From the NCBI GenBank assembly GCA_002309875.1, contig DBYM01000018.1:461-8414 (forward strand): a DNA stretch of 7,954 nt. The letters run 5' to 3'. Positions 1 through 6,856 of the stretch are shown here, piece after piece. The notes under the pieces are model-generated. The model saw nothing but the letters and a program-made list of their open reading frames with translations, was not told where the DNA came from and did no database searches. The translations under genes were made by a program, and so were the position numbers. The DNA is from Cyanobacteria bacterium UBA1186 (GTDB taxonomy: Bacteria > Cyanobacteriota > Vampirovibrionia > Gastranaerophilales > Gastranaerophilaceae). Each line of letters begins with the position of its first letter. The first letter of the stretch is position 1.

Positions 1-53
1 GCCTTAATATTTCTTAATAAAGGTGACAAAAAACAAAATCAAGTGTAAAAACA

Positions 54-62
54 TGTTATAAT
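54..62 (+). promoter_or_regulatory. Extended -10 promoter of the Ycf45-like gene
   Basis: The sequence TGTTATAAT holds a perfect TATAAT hexamer (57-62) preceded by TG at the extended -10 position. No good TTGACA-like -35 lies 16-18 bp upstream, which is tolerable for an extended -10 housekeeping promoter. Transcription would start near 69, leaving a leader of about 60 nt before the ATG at 131. The identical 9-mer recurs in front of the synthetase gene at 7826-7834. The assignment rests on motif match and position only. Confidence 0.6.
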
Positions 63-74
63 AAAGGTAGGAGA

Positions 75-110
75 CAACTTAGATAGTTTACCGCCGATAA
101 CGTAAAGTTG
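75..110 (+). promoter_or_regulatory. Possible leader hairpin before the Ycf45-like gene
   Basis: CAACTT at 75-80 is the exact reverse complement of AAGTTG at 105-110. Just inside it, TAC (89-91) can pair with GTA (102-104), so the continuous 3' arm 102-110 pairs with a 5' arm interrupted by an 8-nt bulge. The apical loop is 92-101. GCC in the loop (93-95) could also pair with GGC at 115-117, at the edge of the purine-rich GGAAAGG (110-116) that is the best ribosome-binding candidate for the next gene. The stem is short and AT-rich. I do not recognise a known riboswitch class, and a chance repeat is possible. Confidence 0.3.
93..100 (+). promoter_or_regulatory. GCCGATAA motif resembling a sigma-28 (FliA) -10
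   Basis: The octamer GCCGATAA equals the -10 consensus of flagellar sigma-28 promoters as known from enterobacteria. It lies 30 bp before the ATG of the Ycf45-like gene and upstream of a flagellar operon. Against a real promoter, the expected TAAA -35 about 15 bp upstream is absent (74-77 reads ACAA), and the motif falls in the loop of the possible leader hairpin. Treat it as a weak candidate. Confidence 0.2.
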
Positions 111-130
111 GAAAGGCAATCTATATAAGC

Positions 131-1702
131 ATGACAGATATACAGTTACAAAATGACCTTGACAAACTCTTGTCGATAATGCCCCGAAAAGTCGTCTCAA
201 ACCTGACAGAGGATAGTCTTGAAGACGTAATAGAAATCGTTCTTGATATCGGACGAGTTCCGGAAATTCGTCGTGCCGGTGGAAAAATCGAAAAACTCGG
301 CGAAAAAATTGTTGATGAAGATGACATAAGTTTTGTTACATCTCATCTGCAGGAGTTTACGCACGATAACCGTTCGGGAATCCCCGGAACACTACACCGT
401 ATCAGCGCAATAAGAAACCGTCAGGGCAAAGTAGTCGGCCTTACCTGCCGTATCGGTCGTGTAGTAACGGGAACTATCAACTGTATCAAAGATATCTGCA
501 CACAAGGTAAAAGCATATTGTTCCTAGGCCCTCCGGGAGTCGGTAAAACAACAAAATTAAGAGAAATTTCAAGACTTGTGGCTGACGAACTCGGGAAGCG
601 TGTTGTAGTTGTTGATACATCAAACGAAATTGCGGGAGACGGTGATGTTCCTCACCCTGCTGTCGGTGCGGCAAGAAGAATGCAAGTTGCTCAGCCTGAA
701 TTTCAAAAAGACATAATGATTGAAGCCGTTGAAAATCATACGCCTGAAGTTATTGTTGTTGACGAAATCGGTACTGAAGCAGAAGCGCAGGCAGCAAGGA
801 CAATAGCAGAACGCGGAGTTATGTTAATTGCTACCGCTCACGGTAACAGCCTTGAAAACCTGATAAAGAATCCGACTCTTTCCGATTTGGTCGGAGGGAT
901 TCAGTCCGTTACACTCGGCGACGATGAAGCAAAGCGCAGAGCCTCGCAGAAAACAGTGCTTGAGAGAGAAAAACAACCGACATTTGATATAGTCATAGAG
1001 ATTCTTGACAGAAATACTCTTGCCGTATATAAAAATGCATCTGAAGCAGTTGATTATATATTAAGAGGGTGGCCTATACGTCCTGAATTACGCAAAGTTG
1101 ATAGAGAATATACGGAACAGCCGCAAACGGCTAAACAGGAAACCACTGTAACAGAGGCTCAAAAACCTGAAGAAAATAAGATGAACTTCTCGTTCTCACG
1201 GCAAAAATACTGCGAACAAAATAAACCGATGAAAAAGGTATATCTGTATGCGGTTTCAAGAACGATAGTGGAAAAGATTATCGAACGGCTTGATTTTAAT
1301 TTGGAAATTACAAGGAATGTTGAAGATGCGGATTTGGTAATTGCACATAAAAACTTTGCCAAAGGCGGAGCAAAGATTTTAAATACCGCCAAAGAATACC
1401 GTGCTCAGATATTCTATGTAAAAACAAACTCAATGGCTCAGATTCAGAAAGTACTGAAAGATGCCCTTGACATAAGACCTTTTGATGAGGCTGAAGCAGA
1501 GGGTTATCAAGATGAAACGGAACTCGCTCTGGACGAAGCAAAAAATGCAATAAAGAAAATTTCGGAAGGCGCTTCCGCCATTGAACTTGCACCTCAAAAC
1601 CAACACATAAGGAAACTTCAACACGAACTTGCCGAACAGTACGGACTAAAAAGTACGTCAATCGGAGATGGCGACGAACGCCACATAAAAATTTCAAAAT
1701 AA
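131..1702 (+). CDS. ycf45: Ycf45-like AAA ATPase with R3H domain
   Basis: This 523-residue cytoplasmic protein has the order of the cyanobacterial/plastid Ycf45 family, related in its first half to the sporulation ATPase SpoIIIAA. Residues 1-115 form the SpoIIIAA-like N-terminal part. The ATPase core follows, with Walker A GPPGVGKTT at 133-141 and Walker B VIVVDEIG at 207-214, plus the segment around TAHGN (235-239) typical of the family. A Q/E/K-rich linker (about 325-366) leads to an alpha/beta part (about 368-447) containing VKTNSMAQIQK. The C-terminus (about 485-521) is R3H-like, with RKLQH at 494-498 matching the R-x3-H signature of single-stranded nucleic acid binding. The molecular role of Ycf45 is not settled; nucleic-acid-linked ATPase activity is a family inference. 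The ATG at 131 was chosen because the N-terminus fits the family; GGAAAGG (110-116) is a rather distant ribosome site, 14 nt away. A 104-bp gap with its own promoters separates it from fliP, so co-transcription is uncertain. Confidence 0.9.
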   Translation: MTDIQLQNDLDKLLSIMPRKVVSNLTEDSLEDVIEIVLDIGRVPEIRRAGGKIEKLGEKIVDEDDISFVTSHLQEFTHDNRSGIPGTLHRISAIRNRQGKVVGLTCRIGRVVTGTINCIKDICTQGKSILFLGPPGVGKTTKLREISRLVADELGKRVVVVDTSNEIAGDGDVPHPAVGAARRMQVAQPEFQKDIMIEAVENHTPEVIVVDEIGTEAEAQAARTIAERGVMLIATAHGNSLENLIKNPTLSDLVGGIQSVTLGDDEAKRRASQKTVLEREKQPTFDIVIEILDRNTLAVYKNASEAVDYILRGWPIRPELRKVDREYTEQPQTAKQETTVTEAQKPEENKMNFSFSRQKYCEQNKPMKKVYLYAVSRTIVEKIIERLDFNLEITRNVEDADLVIAHKNFAKGGAKILNTAKEYRAQIFYVKTNSMAQIQKVLKDALDIRPFDEAEAEGYQDETELALDEAKNAIKKISEGASAIELAPQNQHIRKLQHELAEQYGLKSTSIGDGDERHIKISK

Positions 1703-1724
1703 CAGTGTAATATAACTTAACAGT

Positions 1725-1753
1725 TTGTCGAGTCTTAATATATATAGTATTAT
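1725..1753 (+). promoter_or_regulatory. Candidate upstream promoter for the flagellar operon
   Basis: TTGTCG (1725-1730) and TATTAT (1748-1753) are separated by exactly 17 bp and match the housekeeping -35/-10 pattern at four and five of six positions. Transcription would start near 1760, about 47 nt before fliP. It competes with the extended -10 just downstream, and the region is AT-rich, so a chance match is possible. Confidence 0.4.
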
Positions 1754-1761
1754 GGTTTGGG

Positions 1762-1776
1762 GGAGTGTTATACTCC
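1762..1776 (+). promoter_or_regulatory. Extended -10 promoter inside an inverted repeat before fliP
   Basis: TGTTATACT (1766-1774) is an extended -10 (TG, one base, TATACT) whose hexamer differs from the consensus at one position. It sits inside the perfect inverted repeat GGAGT-GTTAT-ACTCC, preceded by a run of G (1759-1763). Transcription would begin near 1781, giving a leader of about 26 nt with the ribosome site AAGGAT (1795-1800) 6 nt before the fliP ATG. The repeat could be an operator or a weak hairpin; no T-run follows directly that would make a good terminator. Confidence 0.45.
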
Positions 1777-1806
1777 TTTGATAGTTGATGTTTTAAGGAT
1801 AACCAT

Positions 1807-2559
1807 ATGAATATTATAAAGAAATGCGGATTGGCGTTTTTTACGCTATTGCTGTCGGTATTGCCGTCATGTGCGGCGATGACATTCCCGAATATTAATA
1901 TAGGACTGCAAACGGCAAACACACCGCAGGATTTTACTAACGGATTACAAATCCTTATCTGGTTAACGATTTTGACACTTGCACCGAGTATCTTAATTAT
2001 GACAACCTGCTTTGTACGATTGGTCGTTGTTTTGGCTCTTACAAGGCAGGCAATGGGTGCGGGGTCATTACCGCCAAATCAGGTAATAACTGGGTTAGCA
2101 TTGATTTTAACGTTCTTCATTATGGCCCCGACATTTAATGAGATTAATGAAAAGGCTCTGCAACCGTACATGAACAATCAGATTACTCAGCAGGTTGCGT
2201 TAGACCGAGGGATTGAGCCGATAAGAAACTTTATGTTCAGGCAGACACACGAAAAAGAATTGGCACTTTTTGTGAGAATGGCAAAAATCGAAAAACCTAA
2301 AACGAAAGATGATGTTCCGACATATATCCTTTTGCCTGCGTTCATTTTGAGTGAACTTAAAACAGCATTTACAATAGGCTTTGTCGTTTATCTGCCGTTT
2401 TTGGTTATTGATATTGTAGTGTCTTCAGTACTTGTATCAATGGGTATGATGTTCCTGCCGCCTACAATGATTGCACTGCCGTTTAAACTGATTATGTTTG
2501 TTATGGTTGACGGCTGGTATTTAATCGTGAAGTCGCTGGTAGAAAGTTTTGCGAGGTAG
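1807..2559 (+). CDS. fliP: Flagellar export gate protein FliP
   Basis: FliP is the pentameric core of the FliPQR export gate in the inner membrane, through which rod, hook and filament subunits pass. At 250 residues it has the family's usual length. Residues 1-24 are a signal peptide (KK at 5-6, hydrophobic 8-20, likely cleavage after CAA), as in other FliP proteins. The family core is plain: the segment 66-110 with FVRLVVVLALTRQ, PPNQV (89-93) and GLALILTFFIMAP, then LSELKTAFTIGF (181-192), SMGMMFLPP (211-219) and DGWYLIVKS (235-243). Membrane segments lie at about 46-64, 92-108, 186-214 and 222-242. The ATG at 1807 is supported by the signal peptide and by AAGGAT 6 nt upstream. It opens the flagellar run; the usual upstream fliO is not present in this window. 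The signal peptide and FliQ/FliR neighbours fit flagellar FliP better than the injectisome homologue SctR. Confidence 0.97.
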   Translation: MNIIKKCGLAFFTLLLSVLPSCAAMTFPNINIGLQTANTPQDFTNGLQILIWLTILTLAPSILIMTTCFVRLVVVLALTRQAMGAGSLPPNQVITGLALILTFFIMAPTFNEINEKALQPYMNNQITQQVALDRGIEPIRNFMFRQTHEKELALFVRMAKIEKPKTKDDVPTYILLPAFILSELKTAFTIGFVVYLPFLVIDIVVSSVLVSMGMMFLPPTMIALPFKLIMFVMVDGWYLIVKSLVESFAR

Positions 2560-2566
2560 GTAAGGT

Positions 2567-2839
2567 ATGCAGGATTTAATAATTACACTTTTGCAAAAAA
2601 TGTTCATACTAACGCTTCAGATGGCTGTACCGATCTTGCTGGTCGGTGTGGTTTTGGGTTTAATGGTCAGCGTTTTCCAAACTGTTACACAAATTCAGGA
2701 ATCAACCCTTACTTTTGTGCCTAAAATAGTCGGTTGCGTACTGCTGTTAATATTCTTGCTACCCTGGATGTTCAGCATATTCATAACAACAGTACATGAA
2801 TTTATGACATTTATTCCGCAATTGGTAGGTGCGTTGTAA
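2567..2839 (+). CDS. fliQ: Flagellar export gate protein FliQ
   Basis: This 90-residue protein has the standard FliQ length and two membrane helices (about 15-37 and 52-73). The conserved connecting segment VFQTVTQIQESTLTFVPK (36-53) carries the QIQE and TFVPK signatures. FliQ subunits wrap the FliP/FliR core and form the cytoplasmic lower part of the export gate. The start lies 7 bp after the fliP stop. GAGGTAGG (2553-2560), which overlaps that stop, serves as ribosome site, so translation is probably coupled to fliP. The stop overlaps the fliR start by one base. Confidence 0.97.
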   Translation: MQDLIITLLQKMFILTLQMAVPILLVGVVLGLMVSVFQTVTQIQESTLTFVPKIVGCVLLLIFLLPWMFSIFITTVHEFMTFIPQLVGAL

Positions 2840-3618
2840 TGTTTAATCTTGATGTGTTATTCTCAGTCGGCAATATAGTTTTATTTATGGCCATTTTTAC
2901 AAGGTTATCCGGACTTTTTGCCTCAGCACCCGTATTTTCAACATACCCAATCCCTACGCAGGTCAAAGTTTGGCTTTCGGCTGTTATTGCGTTTATACTG
3001 TTCCCAATCGTTCAGGCAAATTCAAACTTTGTGACTCCAAATTCCGTCCCGGCACTCACCTTAATACTGTTTAAGGAATATCTGACAGGGTACGTAATAG
3101 GCTATTGCGCGAATATTCTCTTCTCTGGAATTGAACTTGGTGTTAACACGTTTACAATACAAATGGGATTGGCTGCAGACCAGGCAATTAACCCGTCGTC
3201 AGGCGGACGTTCCCCTGTATTAACACAGGCATACACTTATCTTGCAACAATGATATTCATTGGATTGGGAGCACATCAATGGTTATTCTCGGCATTATAC
3301 AACAGTTTTAAGAGTCTGCCCGTCGGTTATACAATAACGCTTTCACCCGAACTCGTTAATCAAATTATAATTGTTACCGGGCAACTGTTTTCGGTAGGTT
3401 TAGGCATCGCACTCCCGATATTCGGGATTCTTTTCATTACAGACGTCCTTTTGGGATTCACTTCTAAAATGATGCCTCAAATGAACATATTTATGGTTTC
3501 ACTGCCATTAAAAATATATTTAGGCCTGCTTCTGTCATTGATGTTTATGAGACCAATGGCAGAACATATGGCAGTTCTAATAGAACAATTCGTAACGCGG
3601 ATTGCGTTGATATTTTAA
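2839..3618 (+). CDS. fliR: Flagellar export gate protein FliR
   Basis: FliR is the single-copy subunit that closes the FliP5-FliR helical gate and contacts FlhB. The 259-residue length is usual. Family landmarks: R22 and the APVFSTYPIP segment (30-39), FKEYLTGYVIG (78-88), the loop INPSSGGRSPVLTQ (117-130), H146 in a segment ending FKSLPVG (157-163), ALPIFG (191-196) and the final PQMNIFMVSLPLKIYLG (213-229). Six or more hydrophobic helices are visible. It starts at ATG 2839, sharing its A with the fliQ stop codon TAA, a classic coupling arrangement. A 38-bp gap separates it from flhB; a short inverted repeat TTGCG/CGCAA around its stop looks incidental. Confidence 0.96.
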   Translation: MFNLDVLFSVGNIVLFMAIFTRLSGLFASAPVFSTYPIPTQVKVWLSAVIAFILFPIVQANSNFVTPNSVPALTLILFKEYLTGYVIGYCANILFSGIELGVNTFTIQMGLAADQAINPSSGGRSPVLTQAYTYLATMIFIGLGAHQWLFSALYNSFKSLPVGYTITLSPELVNQIIIVTGQLFSVGLGIALPIFGILFITDVLLGFTSKMMPQMNIFMVSLPLKIYLGLLLSLMFMRPMAEHMAVLIEQFVTRIALIF

Positions 3619-3656
3619 AAATTTCGCAACACATCAAATAATAATACGGACAGGAA

Positions 3657-4736
3657 ATGGGAAACGAAGCAGCAGAAAGAACGGAAGAGGCGACCGCCCG
3701 AAGGCGACAAAAAGAACGTGACCGAGGGAATGTCTCAAAAAGCAAAGATATGGAAGCCGCCATGGTTATGGTAGGCGGACTTGCTCTGCTTGCCGTTTTT
3801 TCAAAATACATATATTTAAACATACAAAGTATGATGCATGAAACATTTACCAATCTTGACCCGTCGTCAGTAGATACTACAAGTGTTATCGGCATTTTAT
3901 ACCCTTATTTCAGGTATTTGGGAATAATTGTCCTGCCCTTTTTCTGCCTGCTTGTAGTAATTGCAATAATAGTTGTCAGAATGGACGTCGGGCATGTATT
4001 TTCTTTGGAAAAGGTTAAATTTAATCTTAAAAACCTTGAACCGAGAAAAATGCTTGAGAATGCCAAAAGAATAGTAAATCCCTTTCAGCCCCGTTCTTTG
4101 GTCGAATTCGCAAAATCAATATTAAAAATCGTTATAGTCGGCGCCTGCGGTTATGCTGCAATAAACAGCAGAAAAGGAGACCTGCTCGGACTTGTCGGGC
4201 TTGAAATCCCTATCGCACTGAATATTATAGGCTCAGTTCTTCTTAACATGATGATTAATATGTGCTTGGCCATGCTTATCTTAGGGTATCTCGACAAGAA
4301 GTATCAAAACTACGAGTACGAAAAATCTATCAAAATGACAAAACAAGAAGTCAAAGACGAATATAAAGACACGGAAGGTGACCCGAAAATTAAAGCAAAA
4401 ATCAAGGCTATACAAACACAAATGGCAAGACAGAGAATGATGTCTTCCGTTCCAAAAGCCGATGTTGTCGTTACAAACCCGACTCATTACGCAGTTGCAA
4501 TTCAATATGATAAGACCAAGGCACCTGCACCTATAGTTGTTGCGAAAGGAGTCGATTATCTAGCATTCCAAATCAGGGATATTGCAAAGAAACACAACGT
4601 ACCGATAGTGGAAAACAGGCCGGTGGCAAGGGCATTATATAACACGGTTCCTGTTGACGGAATGATACCGTCGAATTTATATGTAGCAGTTGCCGAAATC
4701 CTAGGATACGTGTACAATAGTAAGAGAGAGACTTAG
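3657..4736 (+). CDS. flhB: Flagellar export switch protein FlhB
   Basis: FlhB controls the change from hook-type to filament-type substrates. The 359 residues match the usual size (about 350-380). The N-terminus has the family's charged segment (NEAAERTEEATARRRQKERD, residues 3-22) and RGNVSKSKD (23-31). Four hydrophobic segments follow at about 34-55, 87-107, 153-169 and 186-210. A charged linker (about 212-258) with YEKSIKMTKQEVKDEYKDTEGDP leads to the self-cleavage motif NPTH at 274-277 within VVTNPTHYAVAI, where cleavage between N274 and P275 is expected. VENRPVARALY (318-328) is also conserved, and all key residues are intact. The start follows GGACAGGA (3648-3655), close to the ATG but acceptable. 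Its stop lies 8 bp before flhA, so the two are probably co-translated. Confidence 0.97.
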   Translation: MGNEAAERTEEATARRRQKERDRGNVSKSKDMEAAMVMVGGLALLAVFSKYIYLNIQSMMHETFTNLDPSSVDTTSVIGILYPYFRYLGIIVLPFFCLLVVIAIIVVRMDVGHVFSLEKVKFNLKNLEPRKMLENAKRIVNPFQPRSLVEFAKSILKIVIVGACGYAAINSRKGDLLGLVGLEIPIALNIIGSVLLNMMINMCLAMLILGYLDKKYQNYEYEKSIKMTKQEVKDEYKDTEGDPKIKAKIKAIQTQMARQRMMSSVPKADVVVTNPTHYAVAIQYDKTKAPAPIVVAKGVDYLAFQIRDIAKKHNVPIVENRPVARALYNTVPVDGMIPSNLYVAVAEILGYVYNSKRET

Positions 4737-4744
4737 GCAGGAAG

Positions 4745-6841
4745 ATGGATTTAACAAAGTTATCGCAGATACTCAAAAATAACGATATTGTTCTGGCGAT
4801 TGGTTTGGTCGTAATCGTCTGCATGATGGTTATACCCCTTCCTGCCCCATTGCTTGATATACTTCTTACCGTAAATATTTCTCTGGCAGTTGTTATCCTT
4901 CTGGTTTGCCTTTACACACAAGAGCCTCTTGATTATTCATCATTTCCTACCGTATTATTGATTGCAACCCTATTCAGGCTAGGCTTAAACGTCAGTTCAA
5001 CGCGTCTTATTCTGCTTCAGGGGCAAGCCGGAAACGTAATTAACTCCTTCGGAGAATTCGTAGTTGGAGGTAACTATGTCGTAGGTGCAGTAATCTTCTG
5101 TATTTTGGTATTAATCAACTTTATGGTTATCACAGGCGGCGCAACCCGTGTCGCAGAAGTTTCAGCACGTTTCACATTGGATAAAATGCCGGGTAAGCAA
5201 TTAAGTATCGATGCCGATTTGAACTCCGGTCTGATTGATGAGGATCAGGCAAAAGAGAGAAGACGCAAACTTGAAAGAGAAACAGACTTCTACGGTACAA
5301 TGGACGGTGCTTCCAAATTCGTAAAAGGCGATGCAACCGCAGGTATTGTAATCACGTTGATAAATATCGTAGGCGGCTTGGTAATCGGTGTTATCCAACT
5401 TCATTTGCCCTTACAAACTGCTTTAGGAACTTATACAATCTTAACCGTCGGCGATGGTTTAGTTTCACAAATTCCTGCTCTCTTAATCTCAACCGCAACA
5501 GGTTTGATAGTATCTCGTGCAACAGGTAAAGACGAGTCCCTTTCTACCGATATTAAAAATGAAATGTTTTCAGACCCCAGAATACTTGGCGTTGTAGCCG
5601 GCTTGCTCACCGTTTTGGGTATTATCCCCGGCATGCCTACCGCTCCGTTCCTGATTATTGCGGCGATTGCAGGCACAATGGCATTCCTTAAAACAAAAGA
5701 GAAAACCGAAACCCAAGAACAGGAAGCAACCAAACAGGCCGAAGCAGAACAGCAGGAAAAACTCGGCAAAAAAGAAAAACGCGCCAAAGCAACAAAAGAA
5801 AGCGTTATGGAACTTCTTAATATTGATACGATAGAAATTGAAGTCGGTTACAGGCTCGTACAACTTCTGAACGTCGAAATGGGCGGAGACCTACTTGAAC
5901 GTATCGCTCAAATAAGGAGACAGACTGCTCTCGATTTAGGTATTGTACTTCCGTCAATAAGAGTCAGAGATAACCTCCAATTATCACCAAATTCCTACCA
6001 AATTAAACTCAAAGGTGTTGCTCTTGAAACAGGCGATGTCTATCCTGAACGATATCTTGCAATGTGTGCGGGAGATCCTGTAGGTAACCTGACTATTAAC
6101 GGCATTCACGCAATAGAGCCTGCTTTTGGCCTGCCTGCAATATGGATTGAGCCTAAGGATAAAGATATTGCAGAGATGTCAGGCTATACGGTTGTTTCAG
6201 CCTCTGCCGTTATTTCTACACATATAACGGAAGTTATTAAGAAATGCGCATACGAAATTATATCAAGATTCGACATTCAGCAACTTGTTGACAACCTTAA
6301 GAAAGAAGTTTCGGAAGAATATGTTGAGGATATAATGAAGGACGTTTCAATAGGCGATGTTCAGATTGTTATGCAAAACCTGCTCAAGGAAGGTGTTGCC
6401 GTCAGAGATTTAAAAACAATTTTAGAAACAATAAGCCTGCAGTCCAAAATCAACAAAAGTCCTACGTTCTTAACTGAACACGTGAGACAGGCGCTGTCAA
6501 GAAACATATGCAAACAAAATCTTGCGGATACCGGAGATTTATATGCTATAACTCTTTCGCCTGAAGTTGAGAATATTATAGTAAAAGGAGTCAGCCCTGA
6601 CGGCCAAAGTGTTACACTCGACCCTGAATTCGCACGTGCGCTGTTTGCCAAATTAAATACTGAACTTGAAAAGGCAATAACAGCCACGGGTAATCAGCCT
6701 GTAATACTGTGTTCCGCTCCGATAAGAATGCTGTTCAGGAATCTTGTTGAAAGAAGTTTCCCGCAAATAGCAATTATGTCATATCTTGAAATAAGCCCGA
6801 ATGTCAAAGTAAAATCAGTAGGCGTAATAAAAATGGATTAA
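4745..6841 (+). CDS. flhA: Flagellar export ring protein FlhA
   Basis: FlhA is the largest export component: its membrane half couples proton flow to export and its cytoplasmic half forms a nonameric ring that docks chaperone-substrate complexes. The 698 residues are typical. Hydrophobic helices fill about 14-58, 68-92, 108-132, 198-222, 236-256 and 278-315. The cytoplasmic loop holds the FHIPEP signature ARFTLDKMPGKQLSIDADLN (141-160), followed by RRRKLERETDFYGTMDGASK (172-191). A hydrophilic E/Q/K-rich linker (about 316-352) joins the C-terminal domain (353-698), with GDPVGNLTI (443-451) and PAIWIEP (464-470) readable. The ATG at 4745 comes directly after AGGAAG (4739-4744), a very short ribosome spacing; the N-terminus fits the family and the flhB stop is 8 bp upstream. 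No flhF or flhG follows; a PilZ gene comes next instead. Confidence 0.98.
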   Translation: MDLTKLSQILKNNDIVLAIGLVVIVCMMVIPLPAPLLDILLTVNISLAVVILLVCLYTQEPLDYSSFPTVLLIATLFRLGLNVSSTRLILLQGQAGNVINSFGEFVVGGNYVVGAVIFCILVLINFMVITGGATRVAEVSARFTLDKMPGKQLSIDADLNSGLIDEDQAKERRRKLERETDFYGTMDGASKFVKGDATAGIVITLINIVGGLVIGVIQLHLPLQTALGTYTILTVGDGLVSQIPALLISTATGLIVSRATGKDESLSTDIKNEMFSDPRILGVVAGLLTVLGIIPGMPTAPFLIIAAIAGTMAFLKTKEKTETQEQEATKQAEAEQQEKLGKKEKRAKATKESVMELLNIDTIEIEVGYRLVQLLNVEMGGDLLERIAQIRRQTALDLGIVLPSIRVRDNLQLSPNSYQIKLKGVALETGDVYPERYLAMCAGDPVGNLTINGIHAIEPAFGLPAIWIEPKDKDIAEMSGYTVVSASAVISTHITEVIKKCAYEIISRFDIQQLVDNLKKEVSEEYVEDIMKDVSIGDVQIVMQNLLKEGVAVRDLKTILETISLQSKINKSPTFLTEHVRQALSRNICKQNLADTGDLYAITLSPEVENIIVKGVSPDGQSVTLDPEFARALFAKLNTELEKAITATGNQPVILCSAPIRMLFRNLVERSFPQIAIMSYLEISPNVKVKSVGVIKMD

Positions 6842-6856
6842 TATATAGGAGATGTT

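Noticed and set aside
1..48. An open stretch in frame 1 ending in TAA at 46-48 that could be the tail of an upstream gene
   Set aside because: Only 15 codons, of low complexity and matching no family I recognise; it cannot be told from chance in AT-rich DNA.
1807..1878. A lipoprotein signal at the FliP N-terminus (LPSC, residues 19-22)
   Set aside because: Proline at the second lipobox position is not normally accepted, and FliP proteins use an ordinary signal peptide.
1308..1922. A 204-residue reverse-strand ORF spanning the Ycf45-like gene end and the fliP start
   Set aside because: It lies opposite two well-supported genes, has no recognisable domain and would cover the fliP promoter region; it is an antisense shadow.
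3602..3629. Inverted repeat TTGCG/CGCAA around the fliR stop as a terminator
   Set aside because: The 5-bp stem with an 18-nt loop is weak and no T-run follows; flhB continues the operon.
5431..5863. Reverse-strand ORFs rich in Phe, Cys and Ser opposite flhA
   Set aside because: Their composition is what the flhA Lys/Glu-rich linker gives when read backwards; no ribosome site or family match.
1807..6841. Virulence-type injectisome genes (SctRSTUV) instead of flagellar ones
   Set aside because: FliP has the flagellar-type signal peptide, the order is the flagellar fliPQR-flhB-flhA, lengths fit the flagellar proteins and a YcgR-like PilZ gene follows.
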